Source: Bursaphelenchus xylophilus
Taxonomy: Eukaryota > Nematoda > Chromadorea > Rhabditida > Aphelenchoididae
DNA length: 64,000 nt
Direction: 5' to 3'
Assembly: GCA_904066235.2 (NCBI GenBank)
Contig: CAJFCV020000002.1
Location: 4,216,001 to 4,280,000 of the forward strand
This document shows, one piece after another, positions 47,244-58,896 of the stretch; the first letter of the stretch is position 1, and every line of letters starts with the position of its first letter. Below the pieces are notes generated by a model. The model was not told where the DNA came from. It saw nothing but the letters and a program-made list of their open reading frames with translations, and did no database searches. Made by a program: the position numbers and the translations under genes.

Positions 47244-50200
47244 ATGGTAGGTCAACGTCGTCTTTATTAACTCTTTAGTATGGCTATATTCATGCCGCGT
47301 TGAAGGGCATGATTCTGGAGTCACACGGGGAGGACTTTTGGAAGCAAATTCTGTAAGTCGGTGTGGAGATTGCGGCAGTTTTTAGAGAGCACGTCGGGAT
47401 TGAGGCTGGGACAGAAGCAATCGTAAACCAGCATTATGATGACCAAACAACTTTTGGATTGGTCTCCAGCATTTGTGTGTTGACTCGTAAGCATGGTTTA
47501 GATGAAAAATAAAATTTCGGCAGCATGCGACACACTTTTGTTGCAGGCATCCCACGAGAAGAAGTCTGGGAACAGTATGGAAGGTACTTTTGCATATACG
47601 TAATGGAAAACGGATGGGATGAGTTGTTGAGGAGTTTAAGCCCAGATCTGCGGGCAAGTTTTGTGGCCAAGGTTTATATACTGACGCTTGCAGTGTGTTT
47701 GTCAAAACAAAAAATGAACATTTAGGGATTCCTCAACAATATGGACTCCTTTCATTATTTTATTGATCATGTTGTCTACAAGGCCAACATGAAGGGACCG
47801 TCGTTTCGGTGCGAGGAAGGCGACGGAAATACAATCGTACTGCATTATCTTAGCAGTCGCTCGGGATTGTACCCCATTGTCAAAGGGCTTTTGAGAGAGT
47901 TGGCAAAACGAGTGTATGGTCTCGAGATTGAAATAACAATCCAAGGCCGCACACAGAAGGTCGTGCAGTTTTCTAGCGGTGAACGCATGGAAGAGCATGT
48001 TGTATTCAATATTGCCGTAAGTCCTCTGGAGGTCCTTAAAAATGGTAACGGACCACATAAATGCGCGGCGTTTCACAAGTTGTCAGACAAAGTACTTTTT
48101 TAGACAAAGCAAGAGGATGGGTCCGTAAACTCTTTGCGCGACCTGCCAATAATCCAAAATGATAACACTGGCGAATGGCAGCTCCATGTAAACCACGATG
48201 ATTTTCAACATTTAATGCCTTATCATTTTGTTGTGGACAGGGACTGCAAATTGGTACAAGTTGGAAGCAGACTTGTTGAGCATATTTCGGAGGAAATGTT
48301 ACAGGTAAGTACATATGCTTATGTAATATTTACACGCTTTTTTGACTACCGAATCTAAAGGAATTGTTCTAGCCAGGAACGCCAATTTCACGTATCTTCG
48401 AAATCCATCGACCCCAAATCACTCTTGAATTCGAAAACATTTGCAACTTTATAAATGGAGTGTTTGTTTTGCAATCCCGTTCTATTCCGCTGTTAGTTCA
48501 GAATCAACAGCAAGCGAGTCAAGGGCACGGCTCAAAAAACTCACAGCATTCGTAAGTCTATGAATGATATTCCAATTTTTTCGTGTAGCTCAGATCCCGT
48601 TGAACCGGCAATGATAAACGCTCAGCATCTTAAACTAAAGGGGCAAATGATTCTCATCGACAACGACCATCTTATTTATCTTTGCTCTCCCTACGTGCGA
48701 ACTGTCAGCGAGTTGGATCGGTTTGGTTTGAAGCTGTCATCATTCCCGTTGCATGACTCTACTCGGGATCTTATCCTACTAAATCAGCAAAGAATGAGCG
48801 ATGTTGAAGACCAGTAGGGTTTGATAGACTTATACTACGGACCTGATCCAGTAGCGTACATCCAAAAACGTACCATTTTGCATCCGGGAAGTATCAAAAA
48901 TGTGGCAAAATGCCTCCCTCTCCAAGCGAAAAAACTCCGATTTCAAAAGCGCGGCCGCTCTTTTTGTGAAGGAAAGAGCGCGCCCTTCAAAACGAAGTTT
49001 TTTCACTTGGAAGGGGAGGCATTTTGCCACATTTTTGATGCTTCGCGGATGCAGAATGGTACGTTTTTTGCCACTGGATCAGGTCCCCCACTGTAGCCAG
49101 ACATTTCGCTCATTTAATGTAATTGAAATTCAGCCTCAAACTTGATCAGTCAACGCAAGAAGCAGAAGCGCTCGCAGAAGAGCTGGCGCGCAAGGAGCAG
49201 CTTCTGGAGGCCTTGAAGCATGACATTTTGCCTGGTGCAGTCGCATCGCAAATATCACAGGGGAAACATGTTCCAGCAAGTAAGGAGGACTTCATGTCTT
49301 GCCGAACGATTGTATTATAATAAGTCTTCAGGGATATCCCTTGAAATATAGTGTTCCAATATTTCAGGAGTTTTTGACATGGTGACTGTAATGTATGTGG
49401 ACGTTCCCACATTCCAAGACCTTTTGAGTACATACAAGCCGAGCCAGGTCATCAATATCATCGACGACTTGTTCAGCCGGTTCGATCGCTTGGTTCACCT
49501 GCACGACATTTACAACATTGCGGGTGTAAGGCTGGAAACATTTCTCGAGAATTGTGTTTAGATCGGCGAAACCTATTTTTGTGTGTCCGGTGTTCCCGAG
49601 CCCACCCTCGACCACGCCGAGACCATGATCCATGTGGCTTTGGGGCTGGAATGGAAGGCAAGAGCTGTGATGGACTCGAAGAAAGAAGAGAGCTTGAGAG
49701 TTCGATGCGGGATTCATACTGGCTCTGTGATTGCTGGCGTTGTCGGCGAAAAGCATATGAGGTTCGGGGATGACATTTTTTTGTTGAATTTGTGGTATTA
49801 TATTATACGTATTATATTATTCTATTTGAATCCAATGCCCATCAAATAACGTATCTTTACATTGAAGATATGCCGTTTATGGTGATTGCATGAACGTGGC
49901 CATGCGTATGCCTCAAGATGCATCGGGTGGTCGCATTATCATCACAGAAGCCACACGCCAAGCGGCCGAAACCACAGGGCGATTTGACTTGGAATCGCGT
50001 GGGATGACGCAAATCGCTGACTTTGAGCCTATGCCCACATATTACGTTAAGAAATCGTACAAGAAGAGTATCTGGGAGATTATTAATCGGCCCAGAGGTA
50101 GGGAATTAAATTGCTAATCATTTATTCGTCCATTTCAGACGAAAACGTTAATAGCATTGACGGTTACGCGGAATTGGAGAAGATACTGAGTGGTGTGGAT

Positions 50201-50251
50201 TACGGTGCGGTCGCCTTGCATGGAAAGACAACCGCCTGCTCGATTATCTAA
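47244..50251 (+). CDS. gcy: Soluble guanylate cyclase B, H-NOX type, altered catalytic site, CaaX ending
   Basis: Tandem paralogue of the upstream cyclase. Exons 47244-47246, 47279-47352, 47386-47486, 47547-47653, 47726-48016, 48104-48304, 48373-48551, 48589-48813, 49134-49279, 49368-49525, 49562-49761, 49868-50097, 50139-50251 give 675 aa. The first five coding exons have exactly the sizes of those in cyclase A. Heme His105 and Y136-x-S138-x-R140 are intact, so heme sensing is likely. In the cyclase domain only Asp454, Asn571 and Arg575 are kept. The purine Glu is Ala494, the second metal Asp is Glu498 (GIGETYF) and the purine Cys is Ala564. It may therefore need a partner, be weak, or have changed specificity. 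It ends CSII, a CaaX box. Intron 4 uses a GC donor, supported by the matching exon size in cyclase A. Exon 11 ends at a weak GTTCGG donor. Confidence 0.93.
48837..49093. mobile_element. Family A element, copy 3 (cyclase B intron 8)
   Basis: Full right terminus CCCCCACTG followed by TA; left terminus slightly shortened to CGGACCTGATCCAG. The interior matches other copies. Confidence 0.82.
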
Positions 50252-50964
50252 ATTACCCTACTCTTTATTACTAAATGATAAATTGCGGCACTAAAAAAAG
50301 AATAAAGTTAATTAAGCAATTTGAAAAAACGGGCAATTGGGGAAACTTGTTGAGCAAACAAGTCCGTCAAGCACAAGGAATTTGAAGGCCTTTGAAGGGC
50401 AATATTTGCCGATATTCACACATAAATTTCCCCGCAATTAAACCCGTCGGTTGGCAGCGCGGGTCGTCGCGGCCCATTAAACATATCGGGTTTTCACTTT
50501 TGAAAACTCCTCGCCCTTTCTTCATCGCTATTAACCGGCATCGTTCCGATTTCGACTTCTTCCCCCTTCCCAGCCCCCAGGGTGTTTCGTTTCTTTGTAT
50601 TTGCTCGGTACTCGATCCAACGAGAGAGCGCAGCCAAAACAAAACGATAGATATTGCCTGCGGCATTGAAACACCGGCGAGAGGAAATCGCGGGTAAATG
50701 GAGGGAAAGGAAGGATTCTGTAACCGGCGGATCATTTAATATTTAAACATCACCAGGTCCGCCACAGATCTTTCGCGCATCTTCACTCAACAAATACGAA
50801 CTTGACGAACTAAGTGAGTGGAAACGAGCTTCCTTTGATGCTTAAGCCTCAAGCTCAGGTAGGCTGAAGTTAAAGCGAGAGCTTTTGCGTGGGCTGTCTT
50901 CTAAGCGATCATTGTTCCAGACGGATGTGATTGGGAATTGTTTCGCTTAACCCATCTCCTCATA
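50252..50964. other. Intergenic, cyclase B 3' flank to MAM-like gene
   Basis: AATAAA near 50300 for cyclase B. No gene or repeat recognised; the region before 50965 should hold the next gene's promoter. Confidence 0.4.
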
Positions 50965-53900
50965 ATGAGACACCGGTATGATCAAAGCTCCCAGTTGTTA
51001 CTTCTCTCGTTTTTCTTTTTGTGCCATTCGACTTTTGCCAATGGTTCGTGAGTTTACCGCCTAAATTACTTTTTCATCTTTCACACGGCTTTAGCCACCT
51101 TCTGTTGCTTCAGATTCTTGTTTAAATGTGTCCTCGGATTGCTGTTGGCGTGAAAACAACAGCTCACGACCGTGGAAGTTCCACGACCATATAGATCAGA
51201 CCTATTATCGGCGCACGTTCCGGCTGGGCACGCTAAGAGCGCCTCCGGGTGAGTGAGAAAACGTTGTTGTCATAAATTTGTTTGCCTTCAGCCAGCGGCT
51301 ACTACTCCAGCGTTTTAAGTGATCCGCACGAACTCAGCGCCTTGGAGAGCTGCGATTACTGCACAAGAACTGGAATCCTGAAGATTTCGATTAGGTAATC
51401 CGTTTGATCTTCTCGATTAACGCAGTGAAGCCATTGCTAATAGGTTTTATTTCTTTCAGACATTGGGCAAGTCCGGTATCGGCGTTTCAGCTGTGTTTTC
51501 GGCAAACCACTCCGGAACGAAAAACCTCCCAATGCAAGGAGTTGGACTCGAACAAACATGGCCTTGTTGAAACGCAGACTATACGGGTTCTACAAGGCTA
51601 TCCAGTTAATGTAAGTAACGCCGCATATACTTATATTGCAGCCCTCTAAGTTACATAAAGTCTATGGGAAGTACCCCAAGTGCGAAGCTAAGATTTTGAT
51701 GACGCTTGCCACAAATTTAGAATATTTTGTTCTAAAATTTATGCGAGAATCCCAGCTCGCGCCTTGCAGAAACTACCGAGATTTTTAGACAGAAAGTCGG
51801 CAAAAAAAATTAAACTTCTTGCCGAGTTTTGGCACGAAAAGTTCCATACCTATTTCTACCGTAAAGTGTAATGTTTCCACAAAAAAACCAATTTTTCCGC
51901 ACAAAACTAACAGAGTTATGGCCAAAAAGTTTTTTTTCTGACCATTCTCCGCATTTAGCGTACTCTCTCGATCGTTCAATATCTCGGCGGTGCTTATAAA
52001 GCGCGAGCTAAAACTTTCAGGAATTTATACTTAGTTCATGACCGACATGTGTGCAAAATTAAAAGAAAATTTGAGCGTCCCACTTGGGGTACTTCCCCTG
52101 TAAATGATCTTTGATGACGCACATGTCAGCACAAGAGTTTTCGCACCTTTTCAAGAAGATCTAACGTCTTTTACCTCGCGAGGCACTTTTTCCGTTTATA
52201 AAATGTTTCTAGATAATTATTGTGTTGCGCAGTAGAAGTGTTCATCTCCCGCCAACAGGGTTGATCGACTTTTTGGACGTTGAAACTGAGCCCTGTGATG
52301 TGAACATCAAGCCCCTTAGAAAGGATGTAAAACCACGGTTCTATGAGCACGAAGATGGTATGGATGAAGAAGGCGCCCCAAGACAAAAGCAGGCTGGGAT
52401 AGCTCCTCGCATCGGTATGTGTTCAGTACTTGCAACATAAACGCTTTATCTTGGCGTTTTCGCAAATGAAACTTTATTTATTCGTTTATCTGCAGAGAGA
52501 ATACCAACATCAAGACAGGGAAACAGCGAGCCCGATCATTATCAAGAACTGTTAAGCAAAAAACGAAGCTATTACGATAAGTTGCTGGAGAAACAGCTTA
52601 TGAGAAAGGAATTCAAGTCTCATCAACTGGCGGCCCCTAGGGTTGTGGTTGGAGACAAGCCCAGAAATATCAGCCGCTTAATAACGACAAGTTCGACTAG
52701 CAGTAAGCCAGCAATACCTGCTCGCAATCCGAAAAGAATACTGACATCGGGATGGAGCAAACGCAAAAACGATGAAGCCTTAAAAACAACGACCGAGAGC
52801 TCAGAAGATGTGTTGAATAAAGGCTCGACAGCAGGAACAACCTCCACAACAGCCAAGGCAACACAGTTCCCAGATCGTAAGTTTGACTCTTGCGAGTGCC
52901 CTGCCGATAATTTTTAAACTCTTGAGTGCATTGTTTTAGCATTAAGCGAAATGTTTGGCAAAGACTTTGCCGAGTTCTTGGAACCAACATTCAACTCCTC
53001 GAGATACGAGAAAGAAGAGGACCCTGAAGATGAAGCAACGGTGAATCCGATAAACACGACAGTGAATTTACCGGTTACCGCGTTCCCTCCCAGAATGACC
53101 ACAACAGAGCCGAGTGCCCAGACGGGTTCCCAAAACCTTGAGACTGAGAGTCCCGTCGAGGAATTGCAAGGCAAAGTAATTACAACTTCTGAAAATCCGT
53201 CAACATTAGCACGGCTGCGAATTCAACCGCTGAACAAAAGAATTGATGGTACTGAGGATACATTGAAGGAGCAAGAAGTCTGTAGGTAGTCTTGCATCAA
53301 GGAATCAGAATACAGGGTCTTTCAAGAAATGTGAAAGAAAGCCGGAGGCTATAACTTCTGGCAGAGGCGGCGCAGAGTCTTCGTTTTTGGAATATGTATT
53401 TTTAAGTGACATTAATTTTTGCCTATGAAACAAAAAGATTTTAAAATGCAAACTGAGGTCGCTGCGACCTTTTGAAGTAGACCCTGTATTTTCAAATCCC
53501 AATTTTCAGCGAGCTCGATGAATCCATTGAAAGTGGTTCCGGCGGAGCTGCACTCCCATCTTCCTTCATTCAGCCATCATTTCGTGGACGTCATACCACC
53601 ACACATCCATCCAGCACATTTAGCGTCCATCATCACAACAACTCCGCCCGCTTTCAACATTTTAACAACGATGCCCACGACAACATTGACGCCGGCTATT
53701 GTCACAACACAATCCTCCGCGACAATCCGTCCCCTGTCTCAAGAACCACCGACAGCGCCACCGGTATGGTCAACGACTGAAGACTTACCGGAGCACACGC
53801 AAATAGAAGAAGTTGTACTCCCTGAATTCAAGGAAAAGTCTTGTGATATCAGTGGCGGATGTCTTTTCGAAAATGGCCTTTGCTCATTTCGAAACATGAA

Positions 53901-54413
53901 CCCGTCCGTTTTTCGAAAAGTGACCGGTAAGCAAATTTTTTGCCTGTAAAACAATAATCGAGTCTTCCCATTTTTCAGTGGGAACCTCCAATTTCATTGA
54001 GACCCGCGTCACACCTGGCCAAGTGGCATCCATCGAGTCCCCAACCAATGCTTCTGAGCCGTTCTTTGTTGTGTTTGACTACTTGGAATGGACGGAAGGC
54101 GAACGGTTTATGGGGTGCTGTCAATTTAAAGTCAACGGAAAGTCCCAACTGCGATGTCCGTTCGAATCGGAGCGAGCTCAAGGCGAGATTTTGTGGCGCG
54201 GAGGGATGATGGCTTGTGTTGCTGGAACGGAGAAGGTGCGCTAGGCTACAGAAATAACATCTGCTTTATTTGACGCAATTTTAGATCATCTTCATATGCG
54301 AAAATCTCGGCTCTAAGCATGGCATTTGCGCACTGGACAATGTGCGATTGCATCCGGATTGGGACCCCGGGTTTACGGAGCCTTGTCAACGGGATTCGTT
54401 GAATCAATTGTAA
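50965..54413 (+). CDS. Secreted protein with Thr/Pro-rich linker and C-terminal MAM-like domain
   Basis: Probably an extracellular or cuticle/matrix protein; function unknown. Exons 50965-51043, 51114-51248, 51292-51394, 51460-51610, 52213-52414, 52496-52876, 52940-53281, 53510-53926, 53979-54235, 54285-54413 give 731 aa. It has a signal peptide (LLLLSFFFLCHSTFA), then a Cys-rich domain (DSCLNVSSDCCWRENNSSRP through about residue 160) that itself resembles a MAM or jelly-roll fold. A long low-complexity Thr/Ser/Pro region rich in acidic and basic patches follows. The C-terminal MAM-like domain includes GGCLFENGLCSFRN, then MGCCQFKVNG and GICALDNVRLHPDWDPG. No membrane span. The exon 1 donor is non-standard (GTTCGT) and is the least certain junction. 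Introns 4 and 7 hold transposons. Confidence 0.82.
51664..52100. mobile_element. Family C element, copy 3 (MAM-like gene intron 4)
   Basis: GGGAAGTACCCCAAGTGCGA left and CACTTGGGGTACTTCCCCTG right, TAA following. Left end is decayed. Confidence 0.8.
53313..53486. mobile_element. Family D short derivative (MAM-like gene intron 7)
   Basis: CAGGGTCTTTCAAGAAATGT at the left and GACCCTG at the right, TA on both sides. Most of the 174 bp equals the outer part of one arm of the large foldback at 8335-9258. Confidence 0.82.
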
Positions 54414-54531
54414 CGCGATCAGCGCCGTTAAACCTCGTGTACAGTTCTGTTAAATGGTTTATGTTAAGAGTATAAAAGCAATCACTACTAAAACTAGTGT
54501 ATCTTATCTCGCAAGTTGCTATCAATGATCT

Positions 54532-56167
54532 TTAATGACTGGCGCCATTGGTTGGTAAGCCATTTTCTCCATTCAGTTTTGCTTGTTGCTGACGGAACCG
54601 TTCAAATCCGATGGGCAGGGTGTGAACTTCAAAGGCCTCGGTGAACAGGTCCATCACGCGGGTGGATAGGACTCTGCAATTATTGAACGCATATAGCTGA
54701 CTTGCTTCAACAAAGTCACTGTTGTATAACAAGTGTTTTAAAATTGAACCGCAATTTACAGTGGGGGATCTGATCCAACGGCAAAAAACGTACCATTTTG
54801 CATCCGGGAAGCATCAAAAATGTGGCAAAATGCCTCCCCCTCCAAGTGAAAAAACTCCGATTTCAAAAGCGTGCCCGCTTTTTTTGTGAGGAGAAAGGCC
54901 TTCAAAACGAAGTGTTTTCACTTGGAGAGGGAAGCATTTGGCCACATTTTTGAAACTTCCCGGATGCAAAATGGTACGCTTTTTTCAAAAAAATGGTCGA
55001 TATTCTTTTGGCTTACCCCTTCAGCACGACGTATACCCAAGACCATTTTGGGATAAAAATTTCTTCAGATTCCCGGAGAACACCTTCCACAATTTGCGAC
55101 ACGACGTATTCTGGCTCGCACATGGGGGCCCAGTAGTTGCTGAAACAAATTTGTAATCCACGGCATGTTCTGAAAAACATACTCGTATTCGACGCCCCGG
55201 GTCAACGGAGTCTTCACGTAGTACGGGGCAATTGTAGTGCATTTGACATCGACCTTCTTCGATTTCATCTCATTCCGCACCGACTCCATGTATCCGACCG
55301 CCGCAAACTTGCTCATGCTGTACGCAATTAGGCCTCCAGCACCCTGATAGCCGGCAATCGAGGTCAGTGTGATCAGATGGCCAGAGTTTCGTTCGATCAT
55401 GTCGTTCAAGAACTCGTTGACGACGGTTACAATAGCACGACTGTTAATGTTCATGGTATTATCGTATTTGTCCATATCACACTCAGTCAACGAGAATGCG
55501 CCATTAATTCCGGCGTTGTTGAAGATCAAATCCGGGACGCCGAACTTGTCACGGACTTCGGCTCCAGCCCGCTTCACGTCATCATGATCTCCCAAATTGA
55601 CGCGCATTATTTGAACATTTTCATGGCCGTTTTGCAAAAGGATTTCTTTCGTTTCGTTCAGTCCCTCTTCATTGACGTCCCACAGGATTAGGCGGACGCC
55701 CTGATGAGCAAACTGGAATCGTTATTAAACAGTATCTCTGCCATTAATATTCATTTTTGAAGAGCAAGTAAAAGGTACAGTGGGGGGGGGGGGCTGATCC
55801 AGCGGCAAAAAACGTACCATTTTGCATCCAGGAAGTATAAAAAAAAGCCCTTCAAAACGAAGTTTTTTCACCTGGGAAGCATTTTGCCACATTTTTGATA
55901 CTTCCCGGATGCAAAATGGTAAGTTTTTTGTCACTGGATAAGGTCCCTCATTGTAAAATGTAATGCGCTGACCTGCTTCGCACTCTCCCTTCCCATGCCG
56001 GAGCCAGCACCGGTGATCAGCATCAGTTGGCCTTTGATGGACTTCCTCGGCCACACCGGAGAAATGGCTTTAAAAAAGTCGATCCAAAAGTACACAAACA
56101 TTTGAATCAAATAGGGCGTGTAATATTGAACGCCTTCAATAATCCTGGGGATCGACGCTCCGGACAT
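54532..56167 (-). CDS. Membrane-anchored short-chain dehydrogenase (SDR16C/HSD17B11-like)
   Basis: Probably an ER or lipid-droplet retinol/steroid-type dehydrogenase; substrate not shown. Exons 56167-55973, 55712-55183, 55139-55017, 54673-54532 give 329 aa. An N-terminal hydrophobic segment (YLIQMFVYFWIDFF) precedes cofactor motif TGAGSGMG. NNAGING, a catalytic Ser region (TLTSIAG) and YSMSK follow. Intron 2 is only 43 bp with perfect GTATGT and TTTCAG ends. Reading through it gives a plausible but wrong frame that loses the conserved EPEYVV segment. Introns 1 and 3 each carry a family A transposon. Convergent with the MAM-like gene, 118 bp apart. Confidence 0.92.
54759..54982. mobile_element. 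Family A element, copy 4, right end truncated
   Basis: CAGTGGGGGATCTGATCC left end preceded by TTTA. The inverted partner stops after ATGCAAAATGGTACG, losing about 30 terminal bases. Lies in intron 3 of the dehydrogenase. Confidence 0.8.
55778..55953. mobile_element. Family A element, copy 5, short form
   Basis: Terminal repeats present (a G-run replaces the usual start), the interior mostly deleted to leave 176 bp. TA lies on both sides. Lies in intron 1 of the dehydrogenase. Confidence 0.8.
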
Positions 56168-57214
56168 TGTTGGCCTAGGTTGTGGGCGTTAGAATGTTAT
56201 TGCCAAGCTATATGGTAGTACTAACGCGATGAAAAAATTAAAATTACGAAAGAAAAAAAGAAAATTCAAATAATCCCGATTGTATGGTATATAAGTAACT
56301 AATAGTACTACAAATTGGAAACTTGACCGTCATTTCTTACAAACTATAGAAAACTTATCGTCTTTATGAAGAAAACCGATCAATGGCATGATACATTTCC
56401 CACACCACACTGATAGAAGAGAACCTATGATAAAAATATTAACGATGTTTACCAATTATGGTCTTGGTTACTCGAACAAGTGTACAAAACACGCCGATAA
56501 GGCGCTTAAAGGTCATGTTGGAAAGGCTAACCAATTGCAAATCAAGTGCATTATTATGATGCTTACATTTAGGTAAAAGGAAAGGCAAGAAAAATTTTAC
56601 ACGGTACCTTCGAATCTGGCTCAACAGAATGAAAAATCGTAACGATTCGAGCTCGCTTCAAGCCCCGCTCGTTTCTCTGCCATGTGCAATAAAAAGCCGG
56701 ACCTTGAACAGAGATCTTTGATTTAGTAAACACGGATGGAGATAGGTCTATCTTTTGACTTTGACCCTTCAGCCATCGCTCGTAGTATAATAGATTACAA
56801 TGATTATTGAAATGTCGAAAAATCTCTGAACCACCGTCGACCAAGCATTACGTCGTCGTAAGAGCGCCCGATTTTTAATGGTCACGTCAAAAAAAATGTG
56901 TGGATCAAAAGTCAAGTCGAAGGCATCACTTTTTCGGTCCCAACATTTTTATTTGTGCAAAACGACAGTGCTGATAACGGAGGCATCTAAATTGATTGCT
57001 CTGTCGCACATTACAACCGAATGGCGATCGCGTTGTTTTCCCGAAACAGCATGGACTTTGGAATGCACGTGTTTATTTTCGGATATCAAAACAAACCGGT
57101 CCCTTAAAAACACAAACATATAATATTACACATCATTTGACACAGTAATATATTTACCTTCGAATATAGGGCAATTCAACAACTTAGAACAACAATTTAT
57201 GTATATGAAAAATT
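56168..57214. other. Intergenic, no gene recognised
   Basis: Only short frames without motifs. Contains the dehydrogenase upstream region and the 3' flank of SF3A1. Confidence 0.45.
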
Positions 57215-58896
57215 TCAATTTCTAGGCCGTTTTGAGTCATTCGGTCCGCTTCCGCCAACGCGTTTTGGAGGGTGCTGCGGAGGAGGCATATCATTCAATT
57301 TCTGGCCAATGTCGGCTTGTTCAGCGCCTAAAGCCCCGCTTCCAAAGATATCCGTTCGGTACATTGCCATTTTCTGAATATTTCGACTAATCTCCGTTCC
57401 AGATGTGAGGTTCAATGTGTCATCGGACTGGCGTTCCATTTGCTCGCTAAAAAATAAACATTAATTACAAAAAATAAAACTATCATTGTCGAACAAAGTT
57501 TAAAGACCATGTTATCTATAAAAAAATAAAAACCAACCGATCTCTTTGTTCTTTAAATTGGGGGTCCACAATGTTGTACTTGACATGCTGTGGTAGTTGA
57601 TTTGCAGATATTCGTTCATTTGTGAGTGGTGAAATAATATACTTTTCACTGAGCTTCTTCTGATTTTGTTGTCTTGCTTTCTTGGGGTCATAATCTCTGA
57701 CCACAGCTGAATCCATTGTGGGAGGTGCGGGCGCCGGCTGTGTGACTTCATAAGCAGCCCGTTGGGTTTGGTCACGGTCCTTCTCCTTGTCCTCATCATC
57801 CGAGTCCGAATCCATTTCCATCGCCACCGATTCCGCAGCCGCTTTGGCCGCTTCCGTTCGCTGTTGCATGAGGATTCTGGCGCCGACATCCTTCTGCGTG
57901 CACAATGGGGGGAGATTCTGCGTTTCGTTGGGTTGGAAGTCGACCGTTTGAACCACAACGAAGTCGTGCCAATCAATCGAATTGAACGCCATCCTCTCTT
58001 CTTCCAGCGCTCGGTCTTCGCGATCTTTTATTGCCTTCTGGTGCTTCTCCCATGCCACTCTGTACTTGACGTCTCCCAAAACAACATCATACTCCATTTG
58101 ACGCGACAAATCTTCGATTATACTCTTCGGAGGAATTATTATCTAAAATTAGAAGCTCAAAATCATCAAATGGCAGATTACCTTTGTATACTGTTCGATA
58201 AGTTTGCTGAAGTAGGGGAAGTTTGAATGCTGAGGCTTCAAAAAGTCGAATTGGTAATTTCTGATTTCGCGGTTCATCAAACTTGTCAAGAATTGCCTCC
58301 CATTTCGAGCCACAAACAATGCCGTTAACCGCATAAGGTCCCTAAAAATATGTGGGTTTCAAAAAACTTTTTTAAATTTTTCTCCTAAAAAGTGAAAATA
58401 AAACAGAATAACACCTTACAAATCAAAGGCATTGATGGTTGCTGGATCAGCCATGTATTCGTAGGCTGGAGGAGGCTGTGTTGGAATGAACTCCACCTTC
58501 TTGACATGCTCCCGAACAGCATCCGGCAAATGGGCCCTCGTCGGTTCAATCGACTTTCCCGATTCCGCCTCCGCGACCTTAGCACGATAAAACGCGTGAT
58601 ATGGATCGTTTGGGGCCAAAAATCCAAACCTGCTGTTTCCTGATTCCTTCTCCTTGATCCTGTTCTCGAAATCAATTCCATTTTTGGCAACAAATTGCGC
58701 TGTCTTTTCCACAATAGCTAAAACAGCACATTAAACATCCACAATCTAAAAACCAGAAGAAAACAGAAAAAATTCACCTACCGCGAATATCTGGCGGAGG
58801 AATGATCAGTCCGACAATGCTTTTGCCACTCATCGACGGCTCAATGTTCATGACATCCTCCTCTCGGTGGGAAACGCGATTAACTTCGACTTCCAT
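57215..58896 (-). CDS. SF3A1: Splicing factor 3A subunit 1 (SF3A1/PRP21), lacking the C-terminal ubiquitin-like domain
   Basis: U2 snRNP component needed for branch-site recognition. Exons 58896-58782, 58717-58420, 58341-58182, 58142-57538, 57446-57215 give 469 aa. SURP module 1 spans the exon 1-2 junction (IVEKTAQFVAKNG ... NDPYHAFYR); SURP module 2 is in exon 3 (LTALFVARNGRQFL ... HSNFPYFSKLIEQY). The conserved SF3A3-binding and central region follows (WHDFVVVQTVDF, RDYDPKKARQQNQKK, YIISPLTNERI). The protein stops in a short Pro-rich tail (MPPPQHPPKRVGG). Animal SF3A1 usually continues into a ubiquitin-like domain that is not found downstream here. It is divergent from the S16 gene, sharing about 400 bp upstream. 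Confidence 0.93.

Noticed and set aside
55065..55637. Long minus-strand frame ending in an arginine-rich tail
   Set aside because: It reads through a 43-bp intron; the spliced model restores family motifs.
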